Assembly (NCBI RefSeq): GCF_023499255.1
Contig: NZ_CP092183.1
Span: 3,282,501-3,346,500 of the forward strand
Length of the DNA stretch: 64,000 nt
Source: Couchioplanes caeruleus
GTDB taxonomy: Bacteria; Actinomycetota; Actinomycetes; Mycobacteriales; Micromonosporaceae
Direction: 5' to 3'
Positions 19,201 to 27,431 of the stretch are shown here, in pieces. Each line of letters starts with the position of its first letter. Position 1 is the stretch's first letter. The notes under the pieces are model-generated. The model was given only the letters and a program-made list of their open reading frames with translations. It had not been told where the DNA came from and made no database searches. Both the position numbers and the translations under genes were made by a program.

Positions 19201-22200
19201 ACAAGGCGTCATTGCCTGCGAATCCAACCACCACCGGTGACGTGGTGTCGGACGCCGCGGTGGCCTACGACGGCGCCGCATGGTCCGAACAGCAGAAGCC
19301 GACCAAGGGCGAGGTCAGCTGGACCGGCCGGACCCAGGGATACACCACCGCGCGGGCACCGATCTGGCAGACCGTGACCACCAGTGGCTTCGATGCGCTC
19401 GGCCGCGAGACCAGCCGCAGCGACGCACTGAGTCACACCAGGACCACCCAGTTCATCCCAGCCGGCGCCGGCCCGTTGACTCGTACCGTCGTGACAGACG
19501 CCTTGGGCTATGCCGTCACCACCGACCTCAACCCCGCCCTGGGGCTGCCCACCACCATCACCGACCCGAACACCAAAACCACTCAGCTGGCGTACGACGC
19601 GCTGGGTCGGCTGATCAAGGTCTTCCTGCCGAATGTGGCGCACCCCAGCGGTCAGTCACCCAACATCGTCTACGGCTATCACCTGTCCGCCACCGACGCC
19701 TCTTGGGTATCCACCGCGACCCTGCGGGGCAACAGCACCACGAAATACAACACCACCTACCAGCTGTACGACTCCCTGCTGCGGCCCCGCCAGACACAGG
19801 CTCCGTCGCCCAGCGGAGGCCGGCTGATCAGCGAGACCTTCTACGACAGCCGCGGGCAGACCGACAAGACCTACGGCGACATCTACGACGACACGAGTGC
19901 CCCGTCCGGTCAGCTCTACGGAACTCTGAACGCCCAGGCGCCGTCGGAGACGCAATTCGCGTACGACGGATTGGGCCGCAACGCCACAAGCACCTTCCTC
20001 TCGTACGGCGTGCCGCAGTGGTCCACGAAGGCGACGTATACCGGCGACTCCGCCGCCACGTCCGCCGTGCAAGGCGGTTCTGCCGCCAGGGAGTACACCG
20101 ACGTCTTCGGCCGGGTCACCGAGCGTCGCACCTACGCCGGCCCCAACCCGGACAGCACCACCTACACCTCGACGCTGTTCACTTACACCCCGAGCGGCAA
20201 GACAGCAACGATCACCGGGCCTGACAAAGCCGTCTGGACTTATCGATACGACCTGCTCGGCCGCAAGACCTACGAGTCGGACCCCGACAAGGGCCGCACC
20301 GACACCACCTACACCGAACTGGACCAGATCGAAACCACCAAAGACGCCAACCAGAAAACTCTGATCTTCGACTACGACGAGCTGGGCCGCAGGCGACACG
20401 AGTGGTCGGGGACCAAGAGCGACGCAACGCTGCAGGCTCAGTGGAACTACGACGGCATCGTCAAAGGTCAGCAGGACAGCTCGACTCGCTACGTCGGCGG
20501 CTTCAACGGCAAGGCGTACACCAAGAAGGTCACCGCCTTCGACGACATGTACCGGCCCACCGCCACCCAACTGGTGCTGCCCGGCGACGATCCGCTCATA
20601 GCAGCCGGTGTACCCACCACGCTCAACTTCTCCAACGACTACAACGTCGACGGTACGCCTCAGTACAGCGACGAACCCGCGGTAGCCGGGCTTCCGCGCG
20701 AGGCTGTCAGCTTCGGATACAACTCACTGAGCATGCCCACCACGGCGGCAGGCGCCAGTGGATACATCCTGGGATCCAGCTACACCCCGCTGGGCCAACT
20801 GCAGCAGATGGTGCTCGGGACATCGCAGACCAACACCAAAAAGGTCACCGTCACCAACACCTACGAACCGGGCACCCGGCGGCTGAAGACCTCCGACGTC
20901 ACCGACACCACTCATGCCTTCAAGCTGCAGGATCTCGCGTACTCCTACGACGACGCCGGCAACACGACGGCCATCACTGACGCCGCCACCCTGGGCGGTA
21001 CGGGCCAGGCCGACAACCAATGCTTCGCGTACGACGGCTACCGCCGCGTCACGGAGGCTTGGACGCCGAAGTCTGCCGACTGCGCCGCGGCTGGCCGGAC
21101 CACCACCAACCTGGGCGGCCCCGCCCCCTACTGGACCAGCTACGACTACTACGACGCCGGACTGCGCAAGACAGAAACCCAGCACGCGGCAGCGGGCAAC
21201 ACCACAATCGCCTACACCTACGGTGAAGACGGGCAGCCGCCGCACGCGCTGACAGCCACGAGCACCACCAAACCCGGCAGCACGACACCGGCGAAGAACC
21301 CCTACCACTACGACGCCGCCGGGCAGACCATCTCGCGGCCGGGAGTGAACGCCGCCCAGACGCTGAGCTGGGATGTCGAGGGCAAGCTGCAGAGCGTCAG
21401 CGAGCCGGCCACCGGCACGGCTGCAGCAACCACCACCTCATACCTCTACGACGCCGACGGTGGCCTGCTGTTGCGCCGCGCCACCGGCGGAAGCGGTGAG
21501 ACGGTGCTGTACTTGGGCGCCACCGAAGTGCACTACACCTCGGCCACCAAGAAGCTGTCCGGCAGCCGTTACTACAGCGTGGGCAGCCAGACCGTCGCCG
21601 TCCGGACTGCCACGTTGGGAACAGCCGGAACGAAGCTGACCTTCCTTAGCGGAGACAGCCACGGCACCGCAAGCCTGGCCATCGACGGCTCGATCGTCAA
21701 CGGCACGCCGGCGGCGCAGACATATACCAAGCGTTACACCGCCCCGTTCGGCGCACCACGCGGACCGAAGGCCACCACCTGGCCTGATGACAAGGCGTTC
21801 CTCGGGAAACCCGCGGATTCCGGAACCGGCCTGACCCACATGGGTGCGCGCGAGTACGACCCCACGATCGGCAGGTTCCTGTCCGTCGACCCGCTGCTGG
21901 ACTCGAGCGACGCCCAGTCGCTTAACGGCTACGCCTATGCCGACAACAACCCAGCCACCGTCAGCGACCCGACCGGGCTGGACGGATGCTCGACCGGCGG
22001 CCAAGGCTGCGTCGACCCGGACGGCAACGGCGTGTACGCACCGCCCGGCAGCGAGGGCGGAGGCACGGGCGGAGTCGGGTCCGACCCAGGAACCGACTCG
22101 GACAGCGGATCGGGATCCGGGAGCGGAACCAACCGCGGGCCAGGCGGCGACTACACGACCGACCACAACGCCGCCGTCGCAGACGCCGTGAAATGGATCA

Positions 22201-22880
22201 AAGCAAGACACCCCGAATTGGAAGTTCGGGGTGAATACGTCGTCGCGGGAGGGTCCAAGCAAAAGGGTAAAGGGGGAACCCTGACCGGCAATGACGGCCG
22301 CGCCGACATCACCGCATTCGACCACCAACACAAAATTCTGTACGTGTGGGAGGTGAAGATCGCCCGGGACAATCAGAAGACACCCAACGGATTCGGCGCG
22401 ACCGAGAACCGCGGCCCCGCCGACCTCGCAGGTTATATGAAAGACTTGAGAAAGCAACACAAGGACTACGACGTCCAAAAGGGCTTCAACGTGCCGTGGA
22501 TCGTGCGCGATCCCGCCCCGAAGGATCCTAAGAGCGTGCTCATCACCGTTTCGGCCACTCTTAACGGCCGACCATCCCCGGAATTCGATGGAATCGTCAA
22601 CTACTACACCAGAAAGAAGCAGGAACAGAAACAACAGACGGCGCAAAACTCCGGTGGGGAGCAACGTGGCCAGGAGCGCAGCCAGGATGGCGGCGAACCT
22701 AGCCATTCCTGGGGATGGGTCAAACCCGTCGGTGGGGCGCTGTCCATCATCGGAGGTGTGGCACTGCTGACTGCGACCGTCGGCGAGGACGTGCTGACCG
22801 GCGGTGCCGGCATCGCCGATGACATCGTGACGGTGCCCGCTGGCGTGGAGATGATCACCGCCGGAGCCGGGGCTCTATAG
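16296..22880 (+). CDS. Secreted RHS/YD-repeat polymorphic toxin with PD-(D/E)XK-like C-terminal domain
   Basis: The 2194-residue protein has an N-terminal Arg-rich then hydrophobic signal (FAAGTLLTLMAALLHG). An N-terminal sugar-binding-like region follows, then YD repeats through about 1000-1850 (YDALGRL, YDGLGRN, YDLLGRK). The RHS core lies at about 1850-1895 (YDPTIGRFLSVDPL ... NNPATVSDPTGL). Beyond the core is a variable tip of about 300 residues: a Gly/Ser linker, then GRADITAF (D2004) and WEVK (E2019, K2021), the spacing of a PD-(D/E)XK nuclease. The last 55 residues are hydrophobic and glycine-rich (VGGALSIIGGVALLTATVG). The RHS shell is known to encapsulate the toxin, which is released after the core motif. 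Immunity candidates follow within 25 bases. The nuclease call is by motif only. Confidence 0.9.
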   Translation: MVPLITGGTPSRFVRNSGTWRRRFAAGTLLTLMAALLHGPQAAQAQVGLGSPAVPKPHVDKVQPFTTTAEGRSRLAQFAKDRAATAASARRAMREQARAAAWPTPGTADLTVPSSGTAATTAGSLPITLAAALNGNATARARVTVLDQQQVTRAGVQGVVVSVVPTSGHPGRTSLRLSYAGFANLYGGDFGGRLELVRLPACALTTPEKAACRTRTPEAFDNERAAQRITSTVDLSAASTARPVVLALTAGTKSGGGNYGATPLTASSSWEAGGSAGAFSWNYPLRMPPAAAGPSPSLTISYNSASVDGQTSSSNNQGTLVGSGFDITSSYVERSYNSCDDDGHDGKEDLCWKYDNATLVLNGKSSELVMDDPAGTRKPGDGKPEVWRLKDDDGTKVEHLTGADNQAHGGEYWRVTTGDGAQYTFGLAHLPGAGKDDDTKSVWTVPVFGDDADEPCHGDTFDASNCTQAWRWNLDYVVDTHRNAMSYWYTAEHNNYAKNGKDKPGTDYVRGGYLNRIEYGQRDQHLFDPGAHAPQKVVFDTDERCLVPDGCGALTHDTMHNWPDVPFDSLCADGESCVGRDSPAFFTRRRLTGLTTYFWNGAGYQSVDSWDLHQKYLDPGDIGDSSDQSLWLDSITHTGHIGGTDIAMDPVVFTHTWRTNRVDKTDDILPLNKPRLNTISSETGALTTVTYSEPDCDATPEHRRMPAAEDDNTLRCFPVRWRPNGGDTARKLDWFHKYVVTDVRTTDPTGGSRPLVYHYDYSGPAWHYTEDALTPPSERTWSQWRGYGKVTTLTGDPGELTQSKRVTVYLQGMNGDRQADGGHRSVKVSGITAPAITDDDVLSGFVREQVTYNGINGAEASGTVNDPWFEQTAKRHFSWLDVVAGYVRTGSVHSRTRITSGTPPTERSRTITTSFDHYGVAAAVEDQGDTGKAGDETCTRTWYARNPDRGITTLVSRIQTLATLCKDVDKASLPANPTTTGDVVSDAAVAYDGAAWSEQQKPTKGEVSWTGRTQGYTTARAPIWQTVTTSGFDALGRETSRSDALSHTRTTQFIPAGAGPLTRTVVTDALGYAVTTDLNPALGLPTTITDPNTKTTQLAYDALGRLIKVFLPNVAHPSGQSPNIVYGYHLSATDASWVSTATLRGNSTTKYNTTYQLYDSLLRPRQTQAPSPSGGRLISETFYDSRGQTDKTYGDIYDDTSAPSGQLYGTLNAQAPSETQFAYDGLGRNATSTFLSYGVPQWSTKATYTGDSAATSAVQGGSAAREYTDVFGRVTERRTYAGPNPDSTTYTSTLFTYTPSGKTATITGPDKAVWTYRYDLLGRKTYESDPDKGRTDTTYTELDQIETTKDANQKTLIFDYDELGRRRHEWSGTKSDATLQAQWNYDGIVKGQQDSSTRYVGGFNGKAYTKKVTAFDDMYRPTATQLVLPGDDPLIAAGVPTTLNFSNDYNVDGTPQYSDEPAVAGLPREAVSFGYNSLSMPTTAAGASGYILGSSYTPLGQLQQMVLGTSQTNTKKVTVTNTYEPGTRRLKTSDVTDTTHAFKLQDLAYSYDDAGNTTAITDAATLGGTGQADNQCFAYDGYRRVTEAWTPKSADCAAAGRTTTNLGGPAPYWTSYDYYDAGLRKTETQHAAAGNTTIAYTYGEDGQPPHALTATSTTKPGSTTPAKNPYHYDAAGQTISRPGVNAAQTLSWDVEGKLQSVSEPATGTAAATTTSYLYDADGGLLLRRATGGSGETVLYLGATEVHYTSATKKLSGSRYYSVGSQTVAVRTATLGTAGTKLTFLSGDSHGTASLAIDGSIVNGTPAAQTYTKRYTAPFGAPRGPKATTWPDDKAFLGKPADSGTGLTHMGAREYDPTIGRFLSVDPLLDSSDAQSLNGYAYADNNPATVSDPTGLDGCSTGGQGCVDPDGNGVYAPPGSEGGGTGGVGSDPGTDSDSGSGSGSGTNRGPGGDYTTDHNAAVADAVKWIKARHPELEVRGEYVVAGGSKQKGKGGTLTGNDGRADITAFDHQHKILYVWEVKIARDNQKTPNGFGATENRGPADLAGYMKDLRKQHKDYDVQKGFNVPWIVRDPAPKDPKSVLITVSATLNGRPSPEFDGIVNYYTRKKQEQKQQTAQNSGGEQRGQERSQDGGEPSHSWGWVKPVGGALSIIGGVALLTATVGEDVLTGGAGIADDIVTVPAGVEMITAGAGAL

Positions 22881-22902
22881 CGCCCAGGCGACGCTATCCT
22901 CC

Positions 22903-23931
22903 ATGGCGGTTCTCGTGATGAACGTTCACGGGTTTCTTTCGATGACGGTTGCGGCAGTTCGTGAGGATCGACGGATGCGGGAGTACGGTCTCAACCTGGA
23001 GCTCGACGTGCAGGCCGCGGCGGGCACGGAGGTGACGGACATCGTCGCCGGCTGGTTCGACGAGGCGTCGGCCGGCGCGCTCAGCGAGCCACGGCGTGCG
23101 CTGGAAACGGACGGCCCGCCACCGGCGGCCCCCCAGTTTGTGGATCCGGGGTCATGGAACCCGGCAGGCGCGCCCGTGCACCTGGCGGGCACGCTGTCGG
23201 TGTCAGGCCGGCGAGCCAAGGCATTCGACGGTAAGGCGATCGCCTGGTTGCGGGACCGTCTGGCGGACGATCCGGAACGGGTGGAGCTGCGCTTCGCCTT
23301 GTTCGCCGGGAACGAGCCTGACGCTCCGAACGTGTGGTACCCGTCGTTGTACGCCCACCGGCCGGAAGACTCGCCCGGTTGGCTGCGCATCGGCGCATAC
23401 GTAGCAGAGAAGATCTTCTTGGATCCCATGCACGGCGCGGAGGCCCAGCGTCTCTGGTTGGGCGTGCTGCGAGAGTTCGCGCACCGGCTGAATCCTGGTT
23501 TCGGTCAAGTGGAGTACGGCTTCGACACCAGCGGGAAGACGGCGTTGGAGTGGTCGTTCCCACCGGCCATCCCGTTGGAAGAGCGAGACCCGGAATACAC
23601 GGTGGCTCAGTCGCGGCAGCATCTGCGTGGCTATTCGTGGGTGACCGTGGTGCCTGAGGAGCTCGCGAACCGGTTGGGTGGAGTAGCGGCGCTCGAGGGA
23701 AGCGGCGCGTTCGTCGAGGTCACCGCGCTGCGAAACGGGGGCGTCTGGCTGCTGGCCACCCCGGACTACCGTGACTACGGTCCTGAGCAGGTTGAGCGCG
23801 TGTTCCAGGTCCTGGCTCCGGTTCTCCGGCCCGGCCGGCCGGAGCTGCGCGACTACGTGCTGGGCGACCCTCCGCCGCGACGCGTGGTACTGCAAGACGC
23901 CGCCGTCGCCAGCGGCAGAGCTACCAGCTGA
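22903..23931 (+). CDS. Candidate immunity protein for the RHS toxin
   Basis: The 342-residue protein begins 22 bases after the RHS toxin gene, the classic place for the cognate immunity gene. It is soluble and acidic, with no signal peptide. The C-terminal half (YSWVTVVPEELANRLGG; FVEVTALRNGGVWLLATPDY; YGPEQVERVFQVLAPVL) resembles DUF3396-type immunity proteins found beside RHS and type VI toxins. The start is uncertain: ATG 22903 lacks a Shine-Dalgarno sequence, and ATGs at 22918 and 22975 are alternatives. Co-transcription with the toxin is likely from the spacing. Confidence 0.65.
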   Translation: MAVLVMNVHGFLSMTVAAVREDRRMREYGLNLELDVQAAAGTEVTDIVAGWFDEASAGALSEPRRALETDGPPPAAPQFVDPGSWNPAGAPVHLAGTLSVSGRRAKAFDGKAIAWLRDRLADDPERVELRFALFAGNEPDAPNVWYPSLYAHRPEDSPGWLRIGAYVAEKIFLDPMHGAEAQRLWLGVLREFAHRLNPGFGQVEYGFDTSGKTALEWSFPPAIPLEERDPEYTVAQSRQHLRGYSWVTVVPEELANRLGGVAALEGSGAFVEVTALRNGGVWLLATPDYRDYGPEQVERVFQVLAPVLRPGRPELRDYVLGDPPPRRVVLQDAAVASGRATS

Positions 23932-23956
23932 AGGCAACCAGGAACGGAGCCGATGC

Positions 23957-24397
23957 GTGGGCGCCTCGATGTGGGACTACATCACTCCATTCCAGCCGGA
24001 CCTCGCCGCAGCGCTCCAGGCGTTACGCCGACAGGTGTTCGAAGAGCAGGAGTACTACTTCCTGCCTGGCGACGACGGCTGGCCGCAGACCATGGAGCAG
24101 CTGTCGGCGGACGAGGAAGTGCACTACACGGGCACCCACTCCATCCTCGACATCTCCCGCGTTATCGGGCCTGACGAGCCAGACGACTACGGCACGCTGC
24201 GACCCCTGCGTCCAACCGAGCAACTTCGATACTTCGGATCGCAGACGCCGAGCCGCGACGACTTCCTCCACGCTTACGGCCAGAGAGGACCGAGAACCTT
24301 AGTGCTCCAAGGCGTGAGATGGAGCGGCTACTGCACGCCTCTATTCGCGGACGGCAAGCCTATGGAGATCGCCATCTGGGGATTCTCCGGCGACTGA
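23957..24397 (+). CDS. Second small gene downstream of the RHS toxin, immunity-type
   Basis: The 146-residue protein starts at GTG 23957 with GGAG seven bases upstream; ATG 23969 (MWDYITPFQPDLAAALQ) is the alternative. It is acidic and aromatic-rich (EEQEYYFLPGDDGWPQTMEQL; GTHSILDISRVI; MEIAIWGFSGD). I recall unnamed actinobacterial proteins of this kind around toxin loci, but no function is established. It follows the candidate immunity gene by 25 bases on the same strand, so it is probably in the toxin operon and may be a second immunity gene. Confidence 0.65.
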   Translation: MGASMWDYITPFQPDLAAALQALRRQVFEEQEYYFLPGDDGWPQTMEQLSADEEVHYTGTHSILDISRVIGPDEPDDYGTLRPLRPTEQLRYFGSQTPSRDDFLHAYGQRGPRTLVLQGVRWSGYCTPLFADGKPMEIAIWGFSGD

Positions 24398-24860
24398 TAG
24401 GCGTGCCAGCGGCATAACTTTGCGCGCTGCGCAGAGCAAATCGCTCGGGACATCTGCAGGCCACCGCCACCCGTACCAAGCGGATGGTCCCGCGCAGTGC
24501 TCAGCCTGTCTTCGGCGCAGGGTGCTGTCGCGGCTCCGAGCTTCCTGCGAGCAGGCGAGGCAGCGGAAGGACCCTCTGCGTCCAACGACCCCGGACTTGG
24601 CATCCGTGCGCCAGCGAGGAACTGCGTTGGCACGACGGAGCAAGCGCCCGGCACCAGCTCCCGACCCCGCAGCCGGACGGTGACCACAACATCCTCGACG
24701 TGGCACCGAGGCGGCCGCAATCACGAGGCGCCGCACAGCCGGGTCGACAAGCTGCGCCGGAACGGCCCGGCGGACACACCTACGACCTGAGCGCTGACAA
24801 GCGCGTAAGGCCACCCCGGCTTCAGACCGTTTGAACGCGTTCGAATATCGTGACTTTGAC
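24398..24860. other. Gene-free stretch before the integrase
   Basis: About 460 bases with only shadow frames. I find no excisionase-like small gene, tRNA or insertion sequence. It separates the toxin operon from the recombination module. Confidence 0.4.
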
Positions 24861-24893
24861 GGAGCACTCTTCTGACCTTCAGAAGAGTGCTCC
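24861..24893. promoter_or_regulatory. Perfect 15-bp inverted repeat upstream of the integrase
   Basis: GGAGCACTCTTCTGA, a CCT spacer, then its exact reverse complement. There is no T run, so it is not a classic terminator. It lies 70 bases before the ATG of the integrase N-terminal segment. It could be an operator for integrase control, a recombination-directionality site, or a terminator acting without a T tract. Confidence 0.6.
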
Positions 24894-24963
24894 GCGCCGC
24901 ATCGCTGCTGCTCGGCGACTTGATCGATTGTGGGCGCCCTCGATTCGTAGTGATCCGGGAGCC

Positions 24964-25134
24964 ATGACTGAAGCGCAGGTGTGGACCATGTCCGTTGCCG
25001 ATGCGATTGTTCAAGATCCGGCGACAGGGTTGTTCGGGTTCCGGCTCGAGATGGGCCGCGATCACGTCGGGATCCGTGTGCAGGCGAGGCGGACCGGCTT
25101 CGCCACCGCGAAGGCCGCGACGGCAGAGTACTGA
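24964..25134 (+). pseudogene. N-terminal arm domain of the integrase, cut off by an in-frame TGA
   Basis: From ATG 24964 the frame reads 56 codons (TGLFGFRLEMGRDHVG; RRTGFATAKAATAEY) resembling the arm-type DNA-binding domain at the start of actinobacterial tyrosine integrases. It stops at TGA 25132-25134. The same frame continues after the stop as RLCRQRDARHPKPRLSDS and runs straight into the downstream integrase. One CGA-to-TGA-type change would explain the split. Confidence 0.7.
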
Positions 25135-25188
25135 CGGCTGTGTCGGCAGCGGGACGCGCGGCATCCGAAGCCGCGGCTGAGTGACAGC

Positions 25189-26199
25189 GTGCAGAACATC
25201 TGCGAAGGCTGGGTGCTGGCCCGGGAGCAGGAGCTGGAGCCGAACACCGTGTACGGCTATCGGTGGCTGTTCGGTCTGCTTTATCCGTATGTCGGCGGTG
25301 TTCGAGCCTCACGTCTCAGCGCTCGGATGGTCGAGCGTGCCTACCGCGAGTTGGAGAAATGTGGCTACTCCCGAAGCACGTTGCGAACTTTGAACATGGT
25401 GCTGGCAAAGGCGTTCCTGGAACAGACCGGTAGGAACCTCGGGGTGCGTAAGCCGCGTGAGAGTGACGACGAGCGGCCGGTGTGGTCGCTCGCCGAGGCG
25501 CGCCGCTTCGGCGACTACGTCGCTGAGGATCGTCTGTACCCGATGTGGCGGCTGATGCTGGTGTCCGGTTTGCGTCGAGGAGAGCTGTGCGGTCTACGGC
25601 GGGGTGATCTGGAGCCCGTTCAGGGCACGCTGACGGTGCGCCGGCAATTGGTGGTCGAGGACCCAGGGAGCCGGGTCCGGGTGAAGCCCCCGAAATCTCA
25701 CAACGGCGTGCGCACGCTGGTGCTTGACCCGCTGACCGTCGAACTGCTCACGGCTGTTGCAGCCGGGCCGGCGGCGCGGTACATGTTCACTGGCCGAACG
25801 GGTCGGCCGATGCGGCCGGACAATCTCACTAACCGGTTCCACCAGCTCGCTGTAGCGGCTACGGTACGGCCCATCGGCCCGCATCAGATTCGGCATCTGA
25901 TCGCCTCGAGTCTGCTCGACGCCGGTTACGGCGTCCACGAGGTCGCCGAGCGACTCGGCCATGATCCGGCGACTCTGATGCGCTACTACACCCGGGTCAA
26001 CGCAACCAGACGTCTGCAAGCGACGGACTGTATCGCCGAGCTGATGACATTGCCCGATGCCCGGTCAGGGACGCCACGGAACCGGGCAGACGACATGCCA
26101 CAACTTCTCGTCCATGAGGTCCGCAAAACCTGTGAAGTCGCGCGCAGACCGAGACCCGGAAAGCATGTATCAAGGTCCAATCGGTCGCCAATTCGATAG
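25189..26199 (+). CDS. Tyrosine site-specific integrase (core and catalytic domains)
   Basis: The 336-residue product begins at GTG 25189. It has a SAM-like core-binding domain (NTVYGYRWLFGLLYPYVGG onwards, about 20-95) and a phage-integrase catalytic domain. The catalytic set is complete: Arg in SGLRRGELCGLR, Lys in KPPKSHNGVRTL, HxxRH in PHQIRHLIAS, the GH of RLGHDPATL and Tyr in MRYYTRV. It lies 420 bases from the 43-base tRNA-Pro fragment at 26619, the usual place of an integrase next to its att site. The arm domain is encoded in frame just upstream but separated by one TGA, so the enzyme is either a truncated protein or a recent pseudogene. The C-terminal 45 residues after the Tyr box are an unusually long tail. 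Confidence 0.85.
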   Translation: MQNICEGWVLAREQELEPNTVYGYRWLFGLLYPYVGGVRASRLSARMVERAYRELEKCGYSRSTLRTLNMVLAKAFLEQTGRNLGVRKPRESDDERPVWSLAEARRFGDYVAEDRLYPMWRLMLVSGLRRGELCGLRRGDLEPVQGTLTVRRQLVVEDPGSRVRVKPPKSHNGVRTLVLDPLTVELLTAVAAGPAARYMFTGRTGRPMRPDNLTNRFHQLAVAATVRPIGPHQIRHLIASSLLDAGYGVHEVAERLGHDPATLMRYYTRVNATRRLQATDCIAELMTLPDARSGTPRNRADDMPQLLVHEVRKTCEVARRPRPGKHVSRSNRSPIR

Positions 26200-26618
26200 A
26201 GGTAGGGCCACTCAAAGTTCGGCCACTTGCGGTGGTTCCCAGCGGCCTCACGCAAATCAAATCAGGGGCGACGCCCTGCGTTGGAGAGGACCTCCGTAGG
26301 GCGGCCGATTCGCGCAGAAATCCTCTCCGAGGAATGTTTAAGCTGGAAGGACTGCCGGTGCGAGTCAAGGGGTCGATCCGATGTGGCGCCAGCACGCCGC
26401 TCACTCGTCCACGTCGGCTCTCCTGGGCGTCAACGAACCGAAGGAGAACGGCTGGGAGAACCCGTTTGAGGGAACCCAGGTCGGCGACGCCGCAGGTAGG
26501 ATCGTTGTGAGGGTAGAAGCTGGAGGTGGCTGGCAGCGACACCTTTACTCGGTCGGGTATACTTTTCAGTGACCTGGTAAAACGTTTGTTAGCACGTCGC
26601 TAGGCCCTCTAAATGCCC
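26200..26618. repeat. Island right-end region, copy 1
   Basis: No gene. The last part (about 26536-26605, running through TATACTTTTCAG and GACCTGGTAAAACGTT) matches 45281-45349 with only a few changes. Looser similarity extends back to the integrase 3' end (around 26150 against 44945). It is the conserved right terminus of this island family and probably holds integrase arm or core sites. Confidence 0.65.
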
Positions 26619-26661
26619 CTGGGGGTCAAGGGGTCGCAGGTTCAAATCCTGTCAGCCCGAC
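26619..26661 (+). repeat. Attachment-site copy 2: 3' half of tRNA-Pro(GGG)
   Basis: Identical in all 43 bases to the copy at 6946, in the same orientation, again without a 5' tRNA half. It is the right boundary of the integrase-bearing island and the left boundary of the next segment. Confidence 0.85.
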
Positions 26662-26667
26662 GTTGTG

Positions 26668-26692
26668 AAAGGCCAGCTCAGCTGGCCTTTTT
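26668..26692 (+). terminator. Rho-independent terminator just after att copy 2
   Basis: Same sequence as the terminator after att copy 1: a 10-bp stem, TCA loop and five Ts, seven bases after the tRNA fragment. Confidence 0.85.
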
Positions 26693-27431
26693 CATTTGCC
26701 AGCGTGACTGTGTTCCGATCACCATGACACGCATTTTTGCACGAACGCGCGTACGGTTTACGCATCTGTCGTTGATCGGCTCTTCCTTTTCCGCTTGTGG
26801 TGCGGTGTTGCTTCGGGTCCTGCTTTCCTGGAGGGGGCGCTGAGCTGGGGATACGTACCTCTGGGTGGTTGGCTGTCGGGTTCCGGAGGCGGCCGTGGTT
26901 GTCGAGGCGGCCGCTGTCTACTGTGGATGATCGTGACGCCTGGGAGACACGGACGCTCGTACGGTGATCTTGGGCTGGTGCGCCGGTTGGGCCGGTGATT
27001 CCATGATCGCGCTTGGTGGCCGGGTGTAAAAGTTGACGGCGGTTGTCTCGGGTTGTCGGTGGTTGCCTCGTCGGTGGGCTGGTGTGCTGGGGTAGGCGCC
27101 GGTCGGCCGGTGTGGTTGTGGGTTGGGGTCGATGTTCTGCCCGATAGGGGAGTGGGCGAGCCGCTTCGAGTCCTTGGTCGTAGGCGTTTGCGTCGGTGCC
27201 GAGCGCGCGTGGACGGCGTCGGGTTGGGAGAACTGCCGGGGTGGACTGCAGCGCGGCCGGCTTGTTGCCGCTGTCGTCGACGTGGCGGCGATGAGGGTGG
27301 ACCGATGACCCGAGGTCCTCACGCTTCGTGCAACAGTGGCTGCTGGAGCTGCATGATCGACGCAGGGATCTGCCGATGAGAGTGCGGCATGTTGCGCCTG
27401 GGATGAGAGGTAGGGTGCCTTACCTTCGCAT

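Larger units (their letters stand above)
6946..26661 (+). mobile_element. Genomic island between tRNA-Pro att copies 1 and 2
   Basis: A 19.7-kb segment flanked by identical 43-base tRNA-Pro 3' fragments in direct orientation. A tyrosine integrase with complete catalytic residues lies 420 bases inside the right end. Cargo is a run of small immunity-type genes, two Nudix genes and a LamG/RHS toxin locus. I see no replication, transfer or phage structural genes, so it looks like a small non-conjugative island. The integrase frame is interrupted by one stop codon, which may have immobilised it. Confidence 0.75.
26619..27377 (+). repeat. Island left-end repeat, copy 2 (~760 bp)
   Basis: Near-identical to 6946-7705. 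Differences I saw include T to G near 26773, G to A near 26855 and a few single changes near the end. After about 27377 the two copies diverge completely into different cargo. The high identity implies recent duplication, independent arrival of closely related islands, or homogenisation. Confidence 0.8.
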
